Positions 10,232-21,963 of a DNA stretch of 64,000 nt are shown here, one piece after another. Both the position numbers and the translations under genes were made by a program. The stretch lies in assembly GCA_023313575.1 (NCBI GenBank), contig JAJTTP010000002.1, positions 2,976,001-3,040,000 on the forward strand, given 5' to 3'. Numbering within the stretch: position 1 is the stretch's first letter; each line of letters opens with the position of its first letter. The notes under the pieces were generated by a model. The model was not told where the DNA came from. It saw only the letters and a program-made list of their open reading frames with translations, and did no database searches. The stretch comes from Eutypella sp. D-1 (lineage: Eukaryota > Ascomycota > Sordariomycetes > Xylariales > Diatrypaceae).

Positions 10232-11845
10232 CTAGACCAAGCCCATATTCAAAAGCCGGTTTCCAAATTCTACCAGGTAATAATCCCCATAAACGAGACC
10301 GTGGTTTGCGTAGCGCTTCCGCGCATTTTCATTGTTGTTCGCCGTGCCGTACTTAAGGATCGCTTCGAAGTTCTTCCCCGGCGACGGATCCACCAAGGAA
10401 ATCCCGCCCTCGTCGTTCCTAACGAGATGCGCAGACTCGGGAGCTAGCGCGAAGTCGAGAGTATCTTGGACTATCCGAACAGCCGCCTCCCGGTAACGAG
10501 CCGCCAGCATGTCTTGTTGTCGACTCGCGAGCGCCTGCGATAGGATAAGCATCCCATTCGCCGCGATGACCCCCGCGGAGGAGTCGCGCACGGGCTCCTC
10601 GTGGTTTTCGATCGGGGCGTCGAAGTCAAAAAGGGGCACATAGCGACCCTTGACGGAATTCCCACGGTCTGTCTGAGAGTTCCGGACTTCGACACAATCC
10701 GGAGATGTTTCTAGCCTGTACAGGAAGTATTCTGCAAGTCCACATGCGGTGTATAGAAAATCCTCTTGCTTGGTGGCCATGTAAACTTGGGCATATCCCA
10801 TAATCCCCCAAGCTTGTCCTCTCGCCCAGGTAGAGTGATCGGAATAGCCCTGCGAAGTCATCTGTCTTATGATTTCGCCTGTGTTTGGGTCGATAACGGC
10901 GACGTGGTATGTTGAGTACCACTGTCCATTGTATGCGGACTCGTCAAGCGACATAGGCTTCTCTTGACGTAGATGACTCTGAAGTATTGTCTTTGCGTGA
11001 GTGGTAGCGATATTGGCCAGCTTTCTGTCGCTCTCGGAGTGTTCGGCAGCGTAATAGAGAAGGTCCAGATTGCACATACTATCGATGATACATATAACAT
11101 TCTTGTCCATATCGAGAATCTCGACGTCTTTTTTCTTCAAGATGTCCCAACTTCGGATGGCTCGAGCAGCAGGGATGTATCGACTCGCAAGGCTTCTTGC
11201 AGCCTGTAAGATGGATTGCAGGCTCCGGGAGTTGCCCGTAAGTTCCCAGTCCCTTCGTAACGCAGGCATGACAATGAAGCCAATGTCATGTGTATCAGTT
11301 CTATACGACATTTCGTGTAAGGGATCAGCCCACGTTTCGCAGAGGAGCTTGAGGTGACGGCGTAGTGATAGACTATCCCCCCGTGGACTTTCATTTGGCT
11401 GCATGCCATAGGAATAAATAACCCGAGGGAAGCGAACGAGTCTTTCGAGCAACGCGTAGAGCGTCCCAGGAAAGAAGCCGCAAGTCCAGAACTCTGCTTC
11501 CCGCAATATGTATTTGCCGGCATCTGTTCCATTCTGCGGGACATACTCGGGGAATTCTCTGAAGCAATCGCTGTTGCACTGATCTGTTCCTAAAACAGCG
11601 CCCGGTGGAAGGTACTTAGTGGCTGTCCGATAAATCTTTGTCAGGATCCTCTGGTCAAATAGGGCAGCGACCCGACTCTCTAGGCTGGTATGTGTGTACA
11701 CATCATTGCAGCTGTCCTGTGATAGTCCATATTCACTGGGCGTTGCTGTTGTTTTTGATTCTTCGTCTCCCAATTCGATGTCAGCGCTAGGCTCTGAGAC
11801 TTGGGAATATTCGTGGGGAGAAGTTGTTTTTGTATGCATGCTCAT
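10232..11845 (-). CDS. GH88 unsaturated glucuronyl hydrolase
   Basis: A single exon of 537 residues. Family landmarks are FWTCGFFPGTLYALLE (119-134), RTDTHDIGF (182-190), IDSMCNLDLLYY (254-265), GYSDHSTWARGQAWG (333-347) and RDSSAGVIAANG in the last quarter. The two acidic residues expected for catalysis are present as the Asp of THDIGF (187) and Asp255. GH88 enzymes hydrate the 4,5-unsaturated uronic acid left at the non-reducing end of oligosaccharides by polysaccharide lyases, releasing a keto-uronate and a shortened sugar. No signal peptide is seen; the N-terminal 50 residues are polar, so the enzyme is probably intracellular and acts on imported oligosaccharides. It diverges from the anion-symporter gene, sharing a 522-bp promoter region. 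Confidence 0.92.
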   Translation of the reverse strand: MSMHTKTTSPHEYSQVSEPSADIELGDEESKTTATPSEYGLSQDSCNDVYTHTSLESRVAALFDQRILTKIYRTATKYLPPGAVLGTDQCNSDCFREFPEYVPQNGTDAGKYILREAEFWTCGFFPGTLYALLERLVRFPRVIYSYGMQPNESPRGDSLSLRRHLKLLCETWADPLHEMSYRTDTHDIGFIVMPALRRDWELTGNSRSLQSILQAARSLASRYIPAARAIRSWDILKKKDVEILDMDKNVICIIDSMCNLDLLYYAAEHSESDRKLANIATTHAKTILQSHLRQEKPMSLDESAYNGQWYSTYHVAVIDPNTGEIIRQMTSQGYSDHSTWARGQAWGIMGYAQVYMATKQEDFLYTACGLAEYFLYRLETSPDCVEVRNSQTDRGNSVKGRYVPLFDFDAPIENHEEPVRDSSAGVIAANGMLILSQALASRQQDMLAARYREAAVRIVQDTLDFALAPESAHLVRNDEGGISLVDPSPGKNFEAILKYGTANNNENARKRYANHGLVYGDYYLVEFGNRLLNMGLV

Positions 11846-12367
11846 TCTGATTAACGGGCGACTTAAGGACCCCTGGTCAATTATTAAAGTGCGAGTTCAT
11901 AGCACACTCACAGCGCAAGAATAGTAAGTCTGAGTCTGTATTTGTAGTGTGTGCCTTCCCACGGTCTTGAGCTCTGAATATCAAGCATGTAAATCGGAGC
12001 GAATAGTCCAATACATCGCCCCGACTTCGCCGTTTCGGATCTCGCGACATAACGAACTATCTCCTCATCGACGCCTGGGTTGAATGAAACCCGAGTGATG
12101 CAATCCTCCAACCTGAAATGCCCCGACGCCCGACCTGATTAGTCCGAGCCCCCAATTAGGAGTTGGAGGTAGATTATGGGGTACTACCCCAACTTAGCGG
12201 GAAGATGCATGGTCTACGCAGTATCCCATGGTATTGCTGTATGTCCATGGGACAGTGAGTATATAAGAAGATGTTTTCAATCACTTTCGTATAGCTTGCG
12301 CTCTCCTTGGGGAAAGAAGGCATATGCGCATCTTTTCTCGCAATTCACCCCTGGCCATACTTTCGCA
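11846..12367. promoter_or_regulatory. Bidirectional promoter region, GH88 gene / Dal5-type transporter
   Basis: The GH88 gene leaves leftward and the transporter rightward from this 522-bp region, which is what co-regulated import and hydrolysis would need. A TATA-like box TATATA lies at 12260-12265, about 105 bp before the transporter ATG. AT-rich TTTAATAA occurs on the minus strand about 40 bp before the GH88 ATG. Confidence 0.5.
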
Positions 12368-14447
<2,080 letters not shown>

Positions 14448-14903
14448 GAGACGGTCATGATAACGATCATATAATTATGGGAGACAGGTGATCGTGTACT
14501 GGTTTTCGGCGATTATCAGTAAACAATGTGTAGGGAGTGGAATAAGCTATAAGAAATAGGGGGGATTGATGATGTGGATACCAACCTAGGTAACTGGGAA
14601 TGATCGCTGACCCAAGCACTCACTATAAGTGGTGGAGGCTTTCATGCGTGCTATAACTCTGCCACCATTGTCTGCAACTGACATCTGACTGGTCCAAACT
14701 GGGTAATCACCCATAATCACTTAATGAATCTTCACCCACCTAGATTTACAGTAATTCCAACCTGTGCAATGATCAGTCCCCAGTGCTCGCAAAGTCAATA
14801 GCCCGAGGCCCGAGGATGACCTGAAATTATAAGTGCGACCGTGCATCTCGGCGATCTCTAGTTACCAGATATCTTCACCCATTCAAGACATTCTAGAGAC
14901 ACA
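14448..14903. promoter_or_regulatory. Upstream region of the DUF2264 gene
   Basis: 456 bp between two genes on the same strand. A TATAAG-like string occurs near 14827, about 75 bp before the ATG. No gene is seen. Confidence 0.35.
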
Positions 14904-17107
14904 ATGCCTCCACTGCCAGGCTTTTCTGACAATCCCTTTCTAACTAGAGAAGACCTGATTCGCGCCGGCACGGCGCTTATCAGGCCGCTTGAGCCTTACA
15001 AGTCTCCAGGCAATGCGCGCATCAAGCTGGCGACAGGAACCGGTGCAGGGTTCAGCGAGACGGCGGCACAGCTGGAGGGGTTTGCGCGCCCTTTGTGGCT
15101 CATTGCCGACTTGCTGCGCCTACAGCAGTCTTCCTCGCCCGCATCACAGCCGTCTGCGTCAAGCACGTTGGGCATTAACCTAGACACATGGGTCACGGGT
15201 CTCAAGAACGGTACCAACCCGGCGCATGCTGAGTACTGGGGTCCGCTGCGCGATTTCGACCAGCGCATGGTGGAAGCGGAGTCGATCGCATACGCGCTGC
15301 TGGTCTCGCCGAGCGTGTTCGGATTCAAGGATGACGAAATCGCGCGGCGGAATCTGGTAGACTGGTTGCGCCCGATCAATAACCACCATATGCCGCGGAA
15401 CAACTGGCTCTGGTTCCGTGTGCTGGTTAATCTGGCGCTAATCAGGACATTGGGCATTCCAGCTGTAGAGTTGCAGCCCGTCATCGACCGGGACCTCGAA
15501 ACCCTCGACACGTTCTACCTCCGCGATGGCTGGTCGAGCGACGGCGAGTGGGGTGACGAGAGAAAGCAGGCGGACTACTATTCCGGCAGTTTCTCGATCC
15601 AGTTCGCGCAACTTCTGTACGTACGGGTAATTGGGGACGATGATCCTGTCCGGGTGGAGAAGTACAGGGCCTATGCGAGGGAGTTCTCGCAGACGTTCTG
15701 GAGATACTTCAACCAAGATGGTGAGGCACCCAAATTTACTATCCGGACAGTTTATTCTTGCCCTGACACGTTATTACGATTCCAGGCGCTGCTATTCCCT
15801 TCGGCCGGAGCCTGACTTACCGCTTCGCGATGGCGGCATTCTGGGCTGCCGCTGGGGCGGCGAACGTCGATCTCCCACAGCCCATGAATCATATAGGCGC
15901 GGTAAAGGGTATGCTTCTGCGACACCTGCGATGGTGGACTAGCAAGCCCTACATATTTAACTCGGATGGAACCCTGAATATTGGGTTTGCCTACCCTAAT
16001 ATGTATATGTCTGAGGACTACAACTCCCCGCAATCCGTCTACTGGTGCCTCAAGTCCTTCGTCATTATCGGGGTAGGAGATGACCATCCATTCTGGCAAA
16101 GCAAGGAACAGACGCATCCTTTGAGTACTATGTACACTGCACAGGAGAGTCTTACCAACCTAGCGGTGGCGTATGCCCCTAAGCATATTTTATGCAGTAA
16201 GCCCGAGCACCATTTCCTTCTATCGTCAGGACAGTCGACGACGAAGAAGTTCAAGGGAAGGGAAGCGAAGTACGGGAAACTGGCCTATTCGTCTACTTTC
16301 GGCTTTAGTGTTCCTACGGGCGGGTTGCTAAACCAGCTAGCGCCAGACAGTACCATTGCCCTGAGCTTAGACGACGGGGAGACATGGAAGGTACACTGGG
16401 ATCCGTTCAATGTCCGCTTCGAGACCCTACACTTTGGTGGCGCGGAGGTGATGTCACTGGCCAGCTCCTGGAAGCCTTGGAGACACCGAGATGTGCAGGT
16501 CGATACGCTCCTGGTACCTCCGATCGATATATGGCCCGGTTGGCATCTTAGGATCCATCGAGTGTCTGGAACCTTTTCTAGAGATGAGGGGAATGAAAGC
16601 TCAATACTCCAATTCGTCGACGGTGGCTTTGCGGTATCTGCCCAGACATCTGAAGATACCTCTATCTACGAGGATCCTTGCGGCACTACTTATGACAATT
16701 TGAGCAGGCATGATCAAGGCTGGGCCAGAACAGACCGCAGCAGTCTAGTTGTTTCAGCTGCCGGTGCAGTCGGAGCCATTGACCTTACTCGGGAATTCGT
16801 CGATGAACAACCCGCAGAGACAGTTTTCGGAATTAGCAATGTGCCCGCGCAGATCGGCCGAAGTGAAATATTGAGGCCGGACCCAAACACCAATCTGATA
16901 GCGCAACGAACACTTCTGCCAACGATACGCCACGAGATAACATGGAAAACGGGAAATGAGCACCGCGCTAGAGAGATAACGCCGGTATGGATAGTCACTG
17001 GTATATTCGCTTGTACGCATGAAGTTCCTTCCGCAGATATTATCAAGATGTGGCATGCGGTTCCAAGTGGGCGTTTAGCTGAAATCAAGGATCAGGTATA
17101 TAAGTAG
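14904..17107 (+). CDS. DUF2264 protein (putative intracellular glycoside hydrolase)
   Basis: Two exons, 14904-15720 and 15786-17107, give 712 residues; the junction restores [17 protein letters not shown], a hallmark stretch of DUF2264. Other landmarks are [32 protein letters not shown] and [17 protein letters not shown]. The N-terminal 350 residues look like the helical (alpha/alpha) barrel and the rest is beta-rich. I recall that CAZy places DUF2264-type proteins in GH154, with beta-glucuronidase activity reported; treat that as recollection. No signal peptide, so cytosolic. Its position downstream of the anion symporter and near GH88 suggests it attacks the same imported uronic-acid oligosaccharides. 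Confidence 0.85.
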
Positions 17108-17448
17108 AGTTTGTGTGCATGTTTATACCTAGGCATATATCAGATGTGCGATTCTTCGGTGGCGTATGGAAGACAATTGCCACCCAGTCATTGGTGGCAA
17201 TGTCAATCAATGATACCTAATTTGATCGAACAGAGCATCGATGCGACTACCTACTTTTCGAATTGGTACGTCGACTATGTTGCGAAACATGCCTTAAAGT
17301 AACATTCAGTCTATACTCCGACGACTCAACCGAATAGTACCTTAACATTCTTTAACCGCCGCGCAAACTCTGCCCCTAACGAAACCCTAACATTTTGTAC
17401 TATATAGAGGAGATTGCAGATGTGAGGAGGTAGCATCATTGTTCTTCC
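17108..17448. terminator. Shared 3' flank of convergent DUF2264 and DUF726 genes
   Basis: 341 bp between facing stop codons. No gene or repeat is evident. Confidence 0.4.
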
Positions 17449-19827
17449 CTATTGCTGAGGCTGCTCGCTTTTAGAAGAGCGGTTCTTCCCAATCTTCATC
17501 TTGGACGTCATCCAGTCCATATAACTGGACTTGCTCTTTTGATCGACCTCCTTCTCCATCCTCTGAACTTCCTCCTCGCTTAGGTCCTTCTGCTCCGCAG
17601 CGGCCCCCTCGGCCCCCTCGCTCGCCTTAACCCCGGCAGCGTCGCGCTGTTCCTTCTCCTCCTTGCCCTGGCGCTCGAGTGCGCGCTCCGAACGGCCGAG
17701 CTCATCAGCATCAACATCCTCGAAGCCGATGCGCTTGAGGATGGAGCCCGTGGCGTTGCGGTATAGGGTGTGGCCCTCCACGAGGTCACTCACGTCAACG
17801 TTCTCGACGCCCTTAACATGGTGCACCGGCTGCAAGCCAGCGACGCCGTACTGGATGCTGCTGCTCCTGTACAGGAATGCGAGGATATAGTCCTTGGTGC
17901 TATACGCATTTACAACTCGGCCGGTGACCACTGATCGGATCCGACGCCAGTCGGCGCTGCTGCACGGGGTCGGTGCACCGAGCAGAATGGCATTCTCCAC
18001 CAAGCCGAAGGCCTTGCGCTGCGCCAGTTGCTGTAGACATGCGTAGATGACCTTGGCGCCCAGCGAATATCCGACAAGAGTGACGGGCCGCTCACCCTGC
18101 GCTTTGTTGATTAGAGCATCCGCGAGAACTTCGCCGGCCTTCTGAGCACGGTGGTTTGCGACACTCCATGGGTTGTCGATGATCCTGCTAGCTTTGACTA
18201 GAGCAAGGGGCCATAGGCCCACCGCGAGGGCCGCGAATACGGTCCGTTTTAAGATTTCGGTCCTCGCAATAGACCAAGCAGCGGAAGTGATCATTGTGGT
18301 TAGCGCGCTCCCGAGTTTCATCAGAGCCTCCAGCTCCCAACGTAGGGCGAAGCCTTCTTGCCCATTACCGACAACTCTCCAGGGCACGACTACGTCGTCC
18401 TTATCTCCAAGCCAGCCTGAGATGCCGATCGCGACTCGAAGGCGGCGGTTGTTCTTCGGCTTGCCGGTAAGCCTTCTCTCGTCGGCCCTTACGGGAACAA
18501 AGGCGAAGTCCTCGACTTCCCTCGCGTACTGGTCCATGACTTTGCCCGTCATGCGTCCTCCGTACGCTCCAAAAAGCCCCCCAACTAGCACGCCGCTTCC
18601 GGCTAGAGTACCGAGATAACCAGCTGTTGCGGTTGCCCCGAGCCCGATGCCACCCATCACGGTGCCGACGCCAGCAGCCAGAAGCGGGGCTGCCAAGCCG
18701 CCGGTGATTCCGATGAGAGCTGCACCGGCGACACCAGCAAGCCCCACCTTCCACCTTCGCGCCGTGGTGTTTTCCTCAACTTTCTTCTTCGTTTCCTCAT
18801 CTGCGGTCATACTCTCAGCCGCCTCTAGCAGGCCGCGCGCGACTTTGCTTTCATCTTTTGATAACAATGTGACGGATAGTCCCAGACTCGAAGTGAGATG
18901 CAGCAGCAATGTCCGCGAATGCGCCTTGTAATGCTCTAGGCTTAGCATCAAGAGGAGCACCGAGTGCAATATGAGCGCCCTCTTCTCCTCCGAAAAGTCG
19001 CGCAGTGGAGTTTTCATAGGCGGAAAGTGAACCATCAAAGCCTCATCAATCTCCCTCTCGTGCTGAGTTAGTTCTCCCCCGATCGAACCTGTGCTGCTGC
19101 TTGTGTTGGCCGTGCCCGGGCGCGATCCACCCTTGGCATGGTCCTGCACGGGCTTAGTGGAATTGACGACGGCCCCTACGCGAAGGATGACACTGTCTCT
19201 CCAGTCGTCGAAAAAAGTCACAGCCGCTTTCCTCAGCGCGACCATTTTCTCCTCGCTAACCTCCTTCTCCCGCTTCGTGAGCTCTGCTTTCCGTTTTGCG
19301 GCGAGCTTTTCTCTTGCCAATATTTTCTTTTTCTCTTCTGCGATTGCTTTCTTCTCCTCTTTGGTCATCTCCGCAGCCGCCTTAGGCCTCTCCTCTTCTG
19401 CCGGCTTATTCTCTTCCGCGGATTTCTCATCTTCTCCAGACTCTGCTTCCTTAATATCTGCTTCCTTAATATCTGCTTCCTTGATACCCTCTTTTTCGAC
19501 ATTGGTACTATCTTCATCCTTCTTTTGGTCTTGACCCTCTCCCTTCCCCGCATCGACCTCTTCATCATCAGCGGGATCGACGTTCATCTCTTCACGAAGG
19601 GTGGAAAGATCTTCGTCTTCATCCTGATCTGTGCCTTTGGGATCGAAAGTTTCAAGAAGCCGCCCTCGCATGTGTTCTGTGATATCGCAGATTAGAACTG
19701 TCAAAGCAGCACAGTCGTCGGCAGTCTCCAATATCGTCGTAAGAGATTCGCCCTCATCGGCGGGCTTCTTGCCCTGGTCAGCCCCGCCACGGATCGCAGC
19801 GTTGGCTTTGCGCAGAACCGATGACAT
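17449..19827 (-). CDS. DUF726 / TMCO4-like membrane-associated alpha/beta hydrolase
   Basis: One exon; from ATG 19827 (the open frame extends three codons further but without an ATG) it gives 792 residues. Residues about 100-200 are very charged, with KEADI repeated and a run of E/K typical of a coiled coil. A glycine- and alanine-rich hydrophobic segment lies at about 361-424. It is followed by DQYAREVEDFAFVPV and LRVAIGISGWLGDKDDVV. The hydrolase signature is TLVGYSLGAKVIY with nucleophile Ser588, then ENAILLGAP and VNAYSTKDYILAFLYR. The family includes human TMCO4 and yeast Mil1; the biochemical role is poorly defined, with membrane trafficking and lipase-like activity suggested. Most proteins of the family lack such a long acidic/basic insert. 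Confidence 0.88.
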   Translation of the reverse strand: MSSVLRKANAAIRGGADQGKKPADEGESLTTILETADDCAALTVLICDITEHMRGRLLETFDPKGTDQDEDEDLSTLREEMNVDPADDEEVDAGKGEGQDQKKDEDSTNVEKEGIKEADIKEADIKEAESGEDEKSAEENKPAEEERPKAAAEMTKEEKKAIAEEKKKILAREKLAAKRKAELTKREKEVSEEKMVALRKAAVTFFDDWRDSVILRVGAVVNSTKPVQDHAKGGSRPGTANTSSSTGSIGGELTQHEREIDEALMVHFPPMKTPLRDFSEEKRALILHSVLLLMLSLEHYKAHSRTLLLHLTSSLGLSVTLLSKDESKVARGLLEAAESMTADEETKKKVEENTTARRWKVGLAGVAGAALIGITGGLAAPLLAAGVGTVMGGIGLGATATAGYLGTLAGSGVLVGGLFGAYGGRMTGKVMDQYAREVEDFAFVPVRADERRLTGKPKNNRRLRVAIGISGWLGDKDDVVVPWRVVGNGQEGFALRWELEALMKLGSALTTMITSAAWSIARTEILKRTVFAALAVGLWPLALVKASRIIDNPWSVANHRAQKAGEVLADALINKAQGERPVTLVGYSLGAKVIYACLQQLAQRKAFGLVENAILLGAPTPCSSADWRRIRSVVTGRVVNAYSTKDYILAFLYRSSSIQYGVAGLQPVHHVKGVENVDVSDLVEGHTLYRNATGSILKRIGFEDVDADELGRSERALERQGKEEKEQRDAAGVKASEGAEGAAAEQKDLSEEEVQRMEKEVDQKSKSSYMDWMTSKMKIGKNRSSKSEQPQQ
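19442..19486. repeat. Three 15-bp tandem repeats inside the DUF726 gene
   Basis: The unit TCTGCTTCCTTAATA occurs twice and a third copy differs by one base. On the coding (minus) strand it encodes repeated KEADI. Being a multiple of three, copy-number change would keep the frame. Confidence 0.9.
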
Positions 19828-20657
19828 GTTGGCCAAATGTGTAGATACAAGGAGTGTAGAGTCCTAGTGTAGATTGTTCGGGGAGAATCAGCCAGGTTAA
19901 TGGTGGTTGGCAGATTGAACAGCTATGTTTTTATTTTTATTTTTTAATACCCTTTCTTGTCTTTGTAAATGTAAGGCACAGTTATTTAATATTCCTCGGA
20001 TACGATTACATTACATTACATACGTCATCAGGCGGTGCGTGGCTTGGACTGAAAGCTTACAGGTGTTCTGAAATTAGCTATACCTACCTAGGAGGTACCT
20101 AGGCAGGTACCTAACTACCTACATGTATGTAGGTACCTACCGATAAACCCTCCACCCGAGGCTACCACTTACAAGGTAGTAGATCACTGCGGTACCCCTG
20201 ACTAACTGCACTTGGGCCTTGTAAATACTTTAATCGTATTTCGGTACGGAGAGTATACACAACTCCGAAGGCGTTCGAAATGTTTCGGCGATACAAGGCA
20301 AAAAATGTAATGGATCCTAAATGACATTTGATTTACCAAATACCATGGCCAGACAGGAGAATTCCGATGATGTACATATGCAAGATATGTGAAATGGGCC
20401 TTGTCTCGCGTATTAGCGTTGATTGAATTCTACTACTGGATCATCAAGTTCAAGCTATTCTTGGGAAGTACTAGCATCACTTATTCCTCAGGGATATTAG
20501 TGATCACGATCAGGCGATGTTCCACTATCAGGACGAGTGCCTGATTTTTTCCCTGTTAAAAATGGTTTGATTTCTCCTTAATGATACTTTATATTCTCGT
20601 GTCACCGACTGGCAAACCAGAGACTCATTTGCGTTTTTAACTGTCGGATCAGCAGCC
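19828..20657. other. Intergenic with promoter of the DUF726 gene
   Basis: No supported gene in 830 bp. It contains a T-rich run near 19930-19950 and the TACCTA-type cluster listed separately. Confidence 0.5.
20080..20141. repeat. Cluster of TACCTA / TAGGTA palindromic units
   Basis: TACCTA, TAGGTA and GGTACCTA occur about nine times in 62 bp, partly as palindromes (for example TACCTACAT followed by a mirror ATGTAGGTA). Such strings are frequent in intergenic DNA of filamentous fungi; shorter versions recur here near 46920 and 47740. Function unknown. Confidence 0.8.
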
Positions 20658-21403
20658 ATGCCGTCAAAGTGTGCTGGTAACCCGACTTTTGACATATCGT
20701 ACTCTAACAGGAACTCCTTCTCGGAGTGGCCTGAGTACATTCCAGGACTGATATGCAAAACGCCACCGATGGGCCGGGGCCGCGCCGAACGGCTCGCGCA
20801 GTGCTGCTCCGGCAAAGTGTACAACATCACAAGCCCGACCACGCCCGAGGATGAGGCCTACCCCATGTCATGTGCCACCTTCTGTTAAATCGACCCGGAA
20901 CGCGCTGAGGTCAACAAGAAGTATCCGTACGGTTGGGACGACCACTTCATGTGCCTCTTGGGCGATGACGAGGAGTCTAATTGGGAAGTCACTTGCGCTA
21001 CCATCACTGCGGAGGGGAAGCCCATGCCCACCAGCTTCGAGAGTACGCCGACCGGTCCGTGGATGTCGAGCGATTATTCCACTTGGTTCTGGTTCCAGGA
21101 TGCGGACGCGACAGAGGAACCTGCTCAAGACACCGCGGTCTCAACGAGTGGGGTTGGCGTCACGTACATCTCATCTATACATACTGGTGCCATCGTAACA
21201 TCGAGTTCGACACGGAGTTCAGCACCGGAGACGTCAGCGACCATCGATTTTGCCCAGAGTATAACGGACCCTCCACTCTACCATCGCCCTCGGCAACTGA
21301 GACACCTACGAGTAAGGCGGGTTCAATGAGACTTCCGCTGAAAGCCTCCGTGTCTGTCGTGTTACTCGTTGGTTGCTTCTTGGTCGCCACCCCGGTCACG
21401 TAG
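20658..21403 (+). pseudogene. Broken gene for a cysteine-rich, possibly GPI-anchored cell-surface protein
   Basis: One frame reads as a coherent cysteine-rich domain (CAGNPTFDISYSN, then GLICKTPPMG, AQCCSGKVYN, MSCATFC, HFMCLLGDDEESNWEVTC) but is cut by TAA at 20886-20888. TAA from CAA needs only one C-to-T change. Ser/Thr-rich sequence follows, and the tail that looks like a GPI signal (PSPSATETPTSKAG then LPLKASVSVVLLVGCF) is in another frame, so there is also a frameshift near 21200-21290. An intron of about 62 bp (GT near 21196, AG near 21257) could instead explain the second break, but not the stop. Upstream of 20658 the frame holds FAFLTVGSAA, like the end of a signal peptide, but no ATG that fits. 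I recognise the architecture, not the family. Confidence 0.6.
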
Positions 21404-21963
21404 TCTTGCATTGCCACGGAAGATCGGTTGCGACCTCCGCCAACTGAATTACGTCCTTATAATATCTAACTGACATCGTCACTAATATACATGCCATTGG
21501 GTGTCTAGAAAGAACCTTTTTTACGGGATAAATTAGCAATATGCCTTGACATCAACTTTTGGGAGATATGGCAATCGAAACTGGTATGTAGCGCCTGACG
21601 CTTCCTGATAATCATAATGTTTATCTATTTTTATTGCATAGTGTATGACGGGGTACCAACCCGGAAGTGTGGTAAATGGTGTGTTGTTTTCTGATAAAAT
21701 GGAAATGCCTATCTATGGTGACGCCCCTTTAACTGTTATCGTTAATTATCAAAAGGGGTATCTATTCATTGGCTCATGTCCATTCGCATCAGCTAAAGCC
21801 AGGCCGGCTACGTCCGTCGTCGACTCATAATTATATCTAATACACGTATACACGTGAGCGGCGATCCATGACCCCCGAAAAGCTTTACAGCCCACCAGTC
21901 AATCCATCTAGGATGCAAAAATGCATTCGCTTGTCGCATGATAACGCCCGCAGCCTATGTGGA
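21404..21963. other. Intergenic, no supported gene
   Basis: 560 bp between the broken surface-protein gene and the 3' end of the second regulator. The 61-codon frame at 21645-21830 shows no family feature. Confidence 0.5.

Noticed and set aside
12176..12367. ATG at 12176 as start of the anion symporter
   Set aside because: It would add 64 residues without transporter character and include the TATA-like box at 12260-12265; ATG 12368 gives a typical hydrophilic N-terminus.
20886..20888. An intron removing the TAA in the surface-protein gene
   Set aside because: The only GT/AG pair around it is 29 nt long, too short for a fungal intron, and it would delete conserved-looking residues.
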